Assembly (NCBI GenBank): GCA_946185805.1
Contig: CAMHKU010000020.1
Location: 1 to 35,839 of the forward strand
Length of the DNA: 35,839 nt
Direction: 5' to 3'
DNA from: an uncultured Prevotellaceae bacterium
GTDB lineage: Bacteria > Bacteroidota > Bacteroidia > Bacteroidales > Bacteroidaceae
A model generated the notes under the pieces. The model searched no databases. It was not told the DNA's origin and was given only the letters and a program-made list of their open reading frames with translations. This document shows, one piece after another, positions 30,781 to 35,839 of the stretch. The first letter of the stretch is position 1. Every line of letters starts with the position of its first letter. The position numbers and the translations under genes were made by a program.

Positions 30781-31818
30781 TTAGCGCAGGCGCATGAGCA
30801 GTAGGCCGATGGCTATCCAGATGATTTCTCGCACACGACAGATGATGCTCACAAAGATGCCTAGGGCGGCAGACAGCCCCAGAGCAGCGATGGAGAGCAC
30901 GAAGCCTCCCTCCTGTACGCCCAGCTGCATAGGCAGGAAGCCTATGAGATTGGCAAACAGTGTGGTGAACGACACGATGAGCAGACTGTGGAGATAGGTG
31001 ATGCAGATGCCAGAGAAACCGCCGCCATTGTCGATGCCAAAGAGCAGCAGCATGAAGAGCACCTCACAACTTTGCACCACGCGCGATAAGTACTCCAGCA
31101 GCAGGCTCTTGTAGAAAGCCCGCTTGTCAGTGGCGTGGAGTGAGGCTATCTGTTGGTCTATGTTGAGCAGGGCATCACCATGGCGCTCTTGGAAACGCGT
31201 GCTCCAGCCCTTTAGGCCGGGGATATGGCCTATCCAGCGAATCGTTTTTACCACGAGGCCCTTGCGATAGCCGCGTGAGAAGATATAGAATGCTATGAGA
31301 CAGAATACGATGACAATCCCCAGCGTGGTGGCAATAGTCGTGTTGATGGGCAGGTCACCCGCCGCCGCTAACGCCAGGTAGATGAAGATGCTGGAGAACC
31401 AGAACCAGAAGTGGGCGAAGAAGTGCATCATGGCATAGAGGATGACCGACGAGGTAGCGTGTTGTGTGCTCACATCTTTCGAGAGTTCCATGATGCGGTA
31501 AGGCTCGCCGCCGAGTCCGCCAACGGGGGTGGCGTAGTTCAGGGCATAGCCAGTGATAGTGAGCCTATAGACGCGCCAGAAACTCAGCCTCCGGGCCTCG
31601 TCGCCACACTTACTCTTGATAATCGTGAACCACGACCAGGCGTTGATGGCATAGATGACAATCCACACGCCGAGGATGGGAACGAGCCAGTAGCCGGCGC
31701 GGCAGAGGTGACCCCACAGTTCGATAAAGCTGACGTCGAACGTCAGCAGCATCACCACGCAGGCGGCAATGCCGATAATGAAAAATAGATTATTGAGCCG
31801 TTGTTTTGTCCACTTCAT
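30781..31818 (-). CDS. Flippase-like integral membrane protein (LPG_synthase_TM / UPF0104 type)
   Basis: The ATG at 31818 (MKWTKQRLNNLFF) is preferred over an upstream TTG, giving 345 aa with about eight TMs. NYATPVGGLGGEPYRIMELS and the C-terminal GFLPMQLGVQEGGFVL are hallmarks of the MprF-transmembrane / AglD-like family. These are often linked to lipid flipping or glycolipid export. Here it lacks the cytosolic aminoacyl-transferase half of MprF. It starts 5 bp after the CDP-alcohol gene, so it probably flips or trims the lipid that gene makes. Confidence 0.85.
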   Translation of the reverse strand: MKWTKQRLNNLFFIIGIAACVVMLLTFDVSFIELWGHLCRAGYWLVPILGVWIVIYAINAWSWFTIIKSKCGDEARRLSFWRVYRLTITGYALNYATPVGGLGGEPYRIMELSKDVSTQHATSSVILYAMMHFFAHFWFWFSSIFIYLALAAAGDLPINTTIATTLGIVIVFCLIAFYIFSRGYRKGLVVKTIRWIGHIPGLKGWSTRFQERHGDALLNIDQQIASLHATDKRAFYKSLLLEYLSRVVQSCEVLFMLLLFGIDNGGGFSGICITYLHSLLIVSFTTLFANLIGFLPMQLGVQEGGFVLSIAALGLSAALGIFVSIICRVREIIWIAIGLLLMRLR

Positions 31819-31848
31819 CTTCTTCAATCCTTCAATCCTTCAACTGAT
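31819..31848 (-). repeat. TTGAAGGATTGAAGA phrase at the CDP-alcohol / flippase junction
   Basis: Minus strand units TTGAAGGATTGAAGGATTGA encode Val-Glu-Gly-Leu-Lys-Asp-stop and run into the leader of the flippase-like gene. Confidence 0.65.
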
Positions 31849-32819
31849 TTCTCTATAGCATTGCAGAAGGCTTCGTGGCGACGGTTAACATAGACGGCCA
31901 GTAGTCCCATGCAGACAATCTCAAAGACGAAGTTGCAGGCAGGAATGTCGAGCAGGCAGAAAAGGAAGAGCCAGAAGCTGCGGAAATTGAATGTCAGCAG
32001 ACCGTTCCAGAAGATGACCGGCCGCGACTGGCGGAGGAACTCCTGGCGCACGCTCTCAGGGATGGCATCGGTGCTGCCATACTTCTGGCGCAGGGTGGCC
32101 AGCAAGTGTTGGAACCGCGGCGTCACGGCCTCCTGCTTCTTGGTGTAGTCGATATATGACTTCTGAAATATGCGCTCTGCCAATGGGGCATCCTTTGGCA
32201 TCTGGTCGTAAATCTCCTGCTGGCGGGCAGAGTTGTCGAGCTCGCTGCCCTTCTCGCCCTTGAGGAAGAAGAGGTGCACCTGAATGTAATAGTCGGCCAG
32301 TCGCTGCTGACCGGCCAGACCGGAAATGCCGGAGATGAAGCCTAAGACGAGCACCATGGCCGTAGCTAAGAGCGTGTTAGTCTCGGTGTTCTCCAGTCCT
32401 AACCATGCAAACTCAATGTCGTGGTGCAGGTAGAAACGATACACCAGTCCAAAATATATAGGTACAAACCATGTGAAGCCTGCAGCCCCGTCGAGGATGC
32501 GGCCTATGCGGCTCTTCTTGCCAGTCATGCGTGCCAGCTGGCCGTCGGTACAGTCGAGGATGTCGGCCACCATCAGCATTGCTATGGCTATGAGGTTGTA
32601 GCACAATCCCTCCCAGCCGTTATAGTAATAACAGCTGGAGGCAAAGAACACGGTGCTGGCCGCACCGATAATCATCGACCAGATGGTGACGGTGTTGGGG
32701 TGGATGTCGAACTTGGCAAACACCACCGCGCAGTAATAGCAAAAGGGACGGATGACGTGCAGGTCGAGCCAGTCTTCCGTCTCCGACGACTTCAGTGTCG
32801 CTTTGATTTTCTCGTTCAC
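31824..32819 (-). CDS. CDP-alcohol phosphatidyltransferase family protein
   Basis: A 331-aa membrane enzyme with a GTG start after an A/T phrase leader; the next Met is at residue 49, inside the first TM. The family motif DxxDGxxAR(x8)GxxxDxxxD appears as DCTDGQLAR then GRILDGAAG: Asp89, Asp92 and Asp110 are present, but the fourth Asp is Gly114. It is longer than simple family members (about 200 aa) owing to an internal hydrophilic stretch (about 185-265). It would join a CDP-activated lipid or alcohol to a head group. The end VEGLKD and stop come from the phrase repeat. Neighbouring nucleotidyltransferase, aminotransferase and flippase genes suggest a specialised polar lipid. Confidence 0.86.
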   Translation of the reverse strand: MNEKIKATLKSSETEDWLDLHVIRPFCYYCAVVFAKFDIHPNTVTIWSMIIGAASTVFFASSCYYYNGWEGLCYNLIAIAMLMVADILDCTDGQLARMTGKKSRIGRILDGAAGFTWFVPIYFGLVYRFYLHHDIEFAWLGLENTETNTLLATAMVLVLGFISGISGLAGQQRLADYYIQVHLFFLKGEKGSELDNSARQQEIYDQMPKDAPLAERIFQKSYIDYTKKQEAVTPRFQHLLATLRQKYGSTDAIPESVRQEFLRQSRPVIFWNGLLTFNFRSFWLFLFCLLDIPACNFVFEIVCMGLLAVYVNRRHEAFCNAIEKSVEGLKD

Positions 32820-32862
32820 AATTTAATTCTTCAATCCTTCAATTTTTCAATTCTTCAAAGAC
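32820..32862 (-). repeat. TTGAAGAATTGAAAAATTG phrase at the aminotransferase / CDP-alcohol junction
   Basis: Minus strand starts within the aminotransferase gene (Phe-Glu-Glu-Leu-Lys-Asn-stop) and continues as GAAGGATTGAAGAATTAAAT to the GTG start of the next gene. Confidence 0.8.
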
Positions 32863-33882
32863 TCGCTTGATGGTGTCGCACACCACCTGCGTCTGCTCGC
32901 GGCGTCCAAGCGTGATGCGCAGACACGACTCCAGGCCCTTGTCGGCCATGAACTTAATCTTATAGTCCTGAATCTTCAGCGCCTCCATCAGTGCCTCCTT
33001 GATCTCTATAGGGTACTTGATGAGGATGAAGTTGGCCACAGACTTGTAGACCTTGAAGCCTGGCAGTTCGCTCAGCTCGCGCTTGTAGAGCTGGCGTCCC
33101 CATTCCATCTCGTCGGCCACGTGGCGGTAGTGCTCGTCGCTGTCAAGAGCGGCTAATGCCACAGCCTCGGCAAAGCGGTTGAAACCTAAGTACTTGTTGC
33201 TATAGCTGAGGAACTGGTCGTGGCCCTTGCCGATGAATCCGAAACCACAGCGCAGGCCGGGCAGACCGTAGAACTTCGACAGTGTGCGCGAGATAATCAG
33301 ATTGTCGTATTTGTTCACTAGCGGAGCTATATAGTCATTGTCTGTGGTGATGAAGCTGGCGTAAGCTTCGTCAACGAGCACCATCGTGTCGGCGGGAATG
33401 TTCTCCATGATGCGGCCTATCTCCTCGCTGGTCAGGCTGTTGCCCGTGGGGTTGTTGGGCGAAGCCAGCAGCAGCATGCGCGGATGGATGCGGTTGGTGT
33501 ATTCAATCACCTCGTCCACATGATAGGCAAAGGTGTCGTCCTGTTCATACAGGGGGTACATCTCAAACGTGCCACCACACTCGCTGGCCACCTTATTATA
33601 ATACCACCACGAGAACTCGGGAATAAGTATAGTCTTATTGTCGCCCTTCATCAGGAAATAGTGGATGGCGTTTTTCAGAATCTCTTCGCCGCCATAGGCC
33701 AGTAGCACCTGCTCCTCAGGCACACCGTAAATCTCGCTCACACGAACGCTGATCACACTTTTTTTACCCTGGTCGTAGATTCGTGTATAGAAGCACAAGT
33801 CTTTGGCATCGAAATTCTTTACTGCATTAAGCACTTTCTGGCTTGGTTCGAAATTAAACTCGTTTCTATCTAAATAATTCAT
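32839..33882 (-). CDS. HisC-like PLP aminotransferase
   Basis: Start at MNYLDRNEFNFEPS (347 aa), just after the -7 element; a longer frame would run through the promoter. It is a fold-type I aminotransferase of the histidinol-phosphate / threonine-phosphate type: AYGGEEILKNAIHYF, LLLASPNNPTGN, VLVDEAYASF (Asp171) and SRTLSKFYGLPGLRCGF with PLP lysine Lys203. It could be histidine biosynthetic HisC, but its partners are lipid genes and hisB is far away on a separate unit, so a role in making an amino head group is at least as likely. The C-terminal EELKN is encoded by the phrase repeat. Confidence 0.85.
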   Translation of the reverse strand: MNYLDRNEFNFEPSQKVLNAVKNFDAKDLCFYTRIYDQGKKSVISVRVSEIYGVPEEQVLLAYGGEEILKNAIHYFLMKGDNKTILIPEFSWWYYNKVASECGGTFEMYPLYEQDDTFAYHVDEVIEYTNRIHPRMLLLASPNNPTGNSLTSEEIGRIMENIPADTMVLVDEAYASFITTDNDYIAPLVNKYDNLIISRTLSKFYGLPGLRCGFGFIGKGHDQFLSYSNKYLGFNRFAEAVALAALDSDEHYRHVADEMEWGRQLYKRELSELPGFKVYKSVANFILIKYPIEIKEALMEALKIQDYKIKFMADKGLESCLRITLGRREQTQVVCDTIKRVFEELKN

Positions 33883-33903
33883 AGTTGTTTTATTTTTGCG
33901 GCT

Positions 33904-33912
33904 GCAAAGGTA
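33904..33912 (-). promoter_or_regulatory. -7 promoter element of the aminotransferase-led operon
   Basis: Minus strand TACCTTTGC, 21 bases before the ATG at 33882. It is the mirror image of the tRNA promoter at 33976-33984. Confidence 0.75.
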
Positions 33913-33975
33913 CTTACTTTTTTCCGAGACCACAAGATTTCGGCCTTTTTTTTTGGATGTTAGCAAAATATTGTG

Positions 33976-33984
33976 TACCTTTGC
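33976..33984 (+). promoter_or_regulatory. -7 promoter element of the tRNA-Arg gene
   Basis: TACCTTTGC, 35 bases before the mature tRNA start. The flanks GTACCTTTGCAGCC here and the matching minus-strand copy at 33901-33913 form an inverted pair. Confidence 0.72.
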
Positions 33985-34019
33985 AGCCTCAAAACGGTAC
34001 AATAGTTCCGTGAGGTGAT

Positions 34020-34093
34020 GGTTCCGTAGCTCAGCTGGATAGAGCAACAGCCTTCTAAGCTGTGGGTCTTGGGTTCGAGTCCCAACGGAATCA
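34020..34093 (+). tRNA. tRNA-Arg (anticodon TCT)
   Basis: A 74-nt cloverleaf. The acceptor stem GGTTCCG / CGGAATC pairs fully with one G-U, the D arm is GCTC...GAGC, the anticodon stem ACAGC/GCTGT encloses loop CTTCTAA (anticodon TCT at 34054-34056), and the T arm is TTGGG-TTCGAGT-CCCAA with discriminator A. CCA is not encoded. It reads AGA/AGG codons. A hairpin terminator follows, and the DNA beyond it changes character, so the tRNA marks an island border. Confidence 0.96.
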
Positions 34094-34099
34094 CTTTAC

Positions 34100-34141
34100 A
34101 AAATCCGCAAGAAACTGAAATTCAGAATCTTGTGGATTTTT
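34100..34141 (+). terminator. Terminator after tRNA-Arg
   Basis: AAAATCCGCAAGA (34100-34112) pairs with TCTTGTGGATTTTT (34128-34141) apart from one G-U, and a nested CTGAA/TTCAG stem lies inside. It ends in T5. Confidence 0.75.
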
Positions 34142-34184
34142 CTATTTACATAATGCACCACATTTGCACCAACGAATTAGCCCC

Positions 34185-34747
34185 CTAAACAACATTTTCA
34201 ATGGCTATTAGCACTTCCCAATGCCCATTCTTATCCTCACCCACACGACGAAGAACTGCTTTTTTCTTCATTGCGTCTATAATTTACAGTTGCATTTGCA
34301 GTTGCATTTGCAGGGGCATTTACAGGGGCATTTGCAGATGCAGTATCAGATGTAGCTTTAGTTGAAGGCCAGGTAGCACCAATTCCACCTCGTCAACATC
34401 CAGTTTGTTCAACAGTTGCGGTTCACCCCAATTGGTTTCCTTCCATGCTGCTATAATCTTGGGGAATCCAGAACCGACATTCTCACCAAAGCCAATCATA
34501 CGGAGCATATTCTGAATCTTAGGATTGCGAGCCTTGGTTCGTCCACACCAATTATCTGGAATCGCTTACTAACGTCCTTCTCCTGCAAGTCTTCATCCAC
34601 GCCAAGCAGAATCAGTCCGCCTATGGTATTGGCAAAAGCCGAATAGGTAGCCCATACCGACTTAGGCACCTCAGCCTTTGCCCGTTTGCACTCCAAGGTC
34701 ACTCGCTCACCTTTCTGCAATGTCTCTTTTATCGTTTTCTCGTTCAT
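34185..34747 (-). pseudogene. Remnant of a Schlafen AlbA_2-type ATP-binding/DNA-binding protein
   Basis: The first part (34747 down to about 34545) reads MNEKTIKETLQKGERVTLEC, then SVWATYSAFANTIGGLILLGVDED, the N-terminal AlbA_2 domain. The family's long centre is then missing, and in another frame the C-terminal region follows: ARNPKIQNMLRMIGFGENVG, SGFPKIIAAWKET. After a 12-bp tandem repeat the terminal residues RRVGEDKNGHWEVL appear near 34204-34250, with a stop at 34185. Intact relatives are roughly 450-550 aa, so about 300 residues are lost and the frame is broken. It lies beside the tRNA in AT-rich DNA, consistent with a decaying acquired gene. Confidence 0.8.
34292..34342 (-). repeat. 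12-bp tandem repeat in the AlbA_2 pseudogene
   Basis: Four units with core GCATTTGCAG: GCATTTGCAGTT, GCATTTGCAGGG, GCATTTACAGGG, GCATTTGCAGAT (34292-34339), plus a partial fifth. On the minus strand one frame reads Ala-Asn-Ala-Pro / Ala-Asn-Ala-Thr, a likely linker expansion. Confidence 0.85.
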
Positions 34748-34798
34748 GTCGTGACAAAGTTAGCAAATCTTTATAGTTTTTATTACTCATTGATTAGA

Positions 34799-35085
34799 AA
34801 TCAAGTACCTGTCCCCATGATTCATTTGATAGCTACTCTCTCAACGTGTGCGCAGCTTGAACGTGAAAACATTAAATTTCGAATAGTGGTCGTAAGCTAT
34901 ACATTGAACGTGGTGGGAAGTTAGGTCGTAAAGTTGGATCAGTGAAGACTACAGAGCAGAAGAAGGAAGAGCACAAGGATATTATCTCTTACCTGAAACG
35001 TGGTTACTCTGTAAGAAACACAGCTAAACTCACTAACAAGGGGGTAAGCACTGTTCAGAGGATCAAGGCTGAATTCTCTCTATAG
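34799..35085 (+). pseudogene. C-terminal remnant of a serine recombinase (resolvase/invertase)
   Basis: One frame reads PMIHLIATLSTCAQLERENI, matching the end of the resolvase catalytic domain and its long E helix. About ten codons later, in a shifted frame, SGRKLYIERGGKLGRKVGSV leads into LKRGYSVRNTAKLTNKGVST and VQRIKAEFSL, the C-terminal helix-turn-helix, with stop TAG at 35083-35085. The catalytic serine end is absent and a frameshift lies near 34886. It is therefore inactive, and suggests past site-specific recombination next to the tRNA. Confidence 0.78.
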
Positions 35086-35103
35086 CTGATGTTCATTTCA
35101 TAC

Positions 35104-35150
35104 AATCAGGTGGATATTTCATACAAGCAAAGTGAAATATCTGCCTGATT
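35104..35150. repeat. 18-bp inverted repeat after the recombinase remnant
   Basis: AATCAGGTGGATATTTCA (35104-35121) and TGAAATATCTGCCTGATT (35133-35150) pair except for two bases, with an 11-nt loop. A direct repeat ATTTCATACAA occurs at 35095-35105 and 35117-35127. It could be a terminator (TTCTTGTTTT follows) or a relic recombination site. Confidence 0.6.
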
Positions 35151-35506
35151 TCTTGTTTTATTCAAAACTAATCGCTATATTTGCAGCAGAGTTTCAAGTA
35201 CCCAACGTGTTGGAGTGCGTTTTAATGGCTCTACTTAGTAAAAGAGCGATTGACGTTTATCCTGTCATAGAATCTGGACAATTCTTAGCTACAAGGATAA
35301 TGGCAATATGCTCACGTTTGGGATTATTGTACCCTTTAAGGGCATGATATACCTCAAAACGTGGGCTATTGTTTCATTATTAGCTGATAGGTAATTCCAC
35401 GACCTCTGGGGTGATGATAAGCAATAGTCCCACGCTTCTTTAAATCTATTAACCGCTGACTTCATGGGATTAGTTGGTTTTCGTAAATAAATCAAAACTA
35501 TAAATT
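35151..35506. other. AT-rich gap with promoter-like element, no sure gene
   Basis: TATATTTGC at 35176-35184 resembles a plus-strand promoter and is followed by a 40-codon frame (35225-35347) without recognisable features. An imperfect inverted repeat CGTGGGCTATTG (35360-35371) / CAATAGTCCCACG (35422-35434) lies further on. On the minus strand, fragments such as LIDLKKRGTIAYHHPRGRG vaguely recall a small excisionase-type helix-turn-helix, which would fit decayed mobile DNA, but this is weak. Confidence 0.4.
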
Positions 35507-35818
35507 ATGAGGATCATTTTGTTGCTTGTGACACTTTTATGCTTAGTTTCTTGTAATGAGAAGAAACAACCTACAGAATACAAAGAACCTGTAGATGTGA
35601 CGCCTCGTGATGCTGATGGTGTTCCTATGGGATTCCATAAGGGCTATGATGGTGTGATATATTACGATAATGATATATCTGCTCCTGCAAAAGGTGAAAC
35701 AAAGGAAGAATATGAAAGAAGATCGGAATCATACAGAAGTGATAGTAGTAATCAATATGATGAAGGTTATGAAGCTGGTTACGAAGAAGGATACGAAGAA
35801 GGTCTAAATAGTAGATAA
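35507..35818 (+). CDS. Small lipoprotein with Gly-Tyr-Glu repeats
   Basis: A 103-aa protein. The signal peptide MRIILLLVTLLCLVSC ends in a lipobox (Cys16), so it should be lipidated. The mature part is hydrophilic, with GVPMGFHKGYDGVIYYDND and a C-terminal repeat YDEGYEAGYEEGYEEG, similar to the glycine-zipper or metal-binding tails seen in small envelope lipoproteins. The family is not recognised. Codon usage is much more AT-rich than genes before the tRNA, consistent with recent acquisition. The leader is AAAACTATAAATT with no Shine-Dalgarno. Confidence 0.75.
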   Translation: MRIILLLVTLLCLVSCNEKKQPTEYKEPVDVTPRDADGVPMGFHKGYDGVIYYDNDISAPAKGETKEEYERRSESYRSDSSNQYDEGYEAGYEEGYEEGLNSR

Positions 35819-35839
35819 TCCCTTTTACGAGAAAGCTAT

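Noticed and set aside
31819..31827. TTG start for the flippase-like gene overlapping the upstream stop
   Set aside because: An ATG three codons later avoids the overlap, and TTG starts are uncommon in this group.
32839..33882. Assigning the aminotransferase as hisC
   Set aside because: HisC-like by fold, but the context is lipid genes and no his genes adjoin; a firm name is not supported.
35289..35495. 68-codon minus-strand frame in the AT-rich island
   Set aside because: No recognisable domain; it overlaps an inverted repeat and a possible decayed frame, so it is not called a gene.

Overview
The window looks like chromosomal DNA of a Bacteroidales bacterium, most likely Prevotella-like. 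The reasons are the recurrent Bacteroidetes -7 promoter element TAnnTTTGC in front of many genes, A/T-rich leaders with almost no Shine-Dalgarno sites, and lineage-typical families (smalltalk peptide, DUF5715, DUF5686, bifunctional HisB, GH43 enzymes). The main chromosome is moderately GC-rich. The last ~1.7 kb after a tRNA-Arg is clearly AT-richer and holds gene remnants.

Layout. 1-371 (+): the 3' end of a gene (probably HU-like), a 37-aa smalltalk gene and a bidirectional terminator. 445-8393 (-): a run reading sigma factor, DUF5715 M15-like protein, ATP-grasp-like protein, two secreted GH43 enzymes, a polytopic membrane protein and hisB. 8454-9428 (+): a secreted patatin. 9486-13649 (-): a YbiT-type ABC-F protein, then cysK and metY (sulfur assimilation into cysteine and homocysteine). 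14331-16725 (+): an Lrp/AsnC regulator and EttA. 17078-27666 (+): an eight-gene unit of YghO-like acyltransferase, ketosynthase, ACP, hotdog dehydratase-like protein, MMPL/RND exporter, CrtI-like FAD oxidoreductase, LolA-like carrier and DUF5686 outer-membrane barrel. This resembles aryl-polyene/flexirubin-type lipid synthesis and export machinery but lacks the aryl-starter genes. 27730-29780 (-): MBL hydrolase, rsmG and a DUF4163/DUF3298 lipoprotein. 29900-33882 (-): a four-gene set (aminotransferase, CDP-alcohol phosphatidyltransferase, flippase-like membrane protein, nucleotidyltransferase) that looks like a polar-lipid head-group pathway. 34020-34093 (+): tRNA-Arg(TCT). 34100-35818: an island with two pseudogenes (Schlafen AlbA_2 type, serine recombinase) and a small lipoprotein.

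The most unusual theme runs across the whole window: short 'phrase' repeats. Several families of degenerate 10-21 bp units fill gene junctions. Some supply the last codons and stop of the upstream gene and the A/T-rich leader of the next. Related units also lie in frame inside conserved genes (ATP-grasp, nucleotidyltransferase, FAD oxidoreductase, MMPL exporter), apparently in surface loops. One unit is read in two different frames in two unrelated proteins. Other notable points are a hotdog protein with Gln at the catalytic His position, a CDP-alcohol phosphotransferase lacking the fourth motif Asp, and an ABC-F protein whose degenerate motifs all fall in one composite ATP site. All assignments come from reading motifs by eye; no database search was run.
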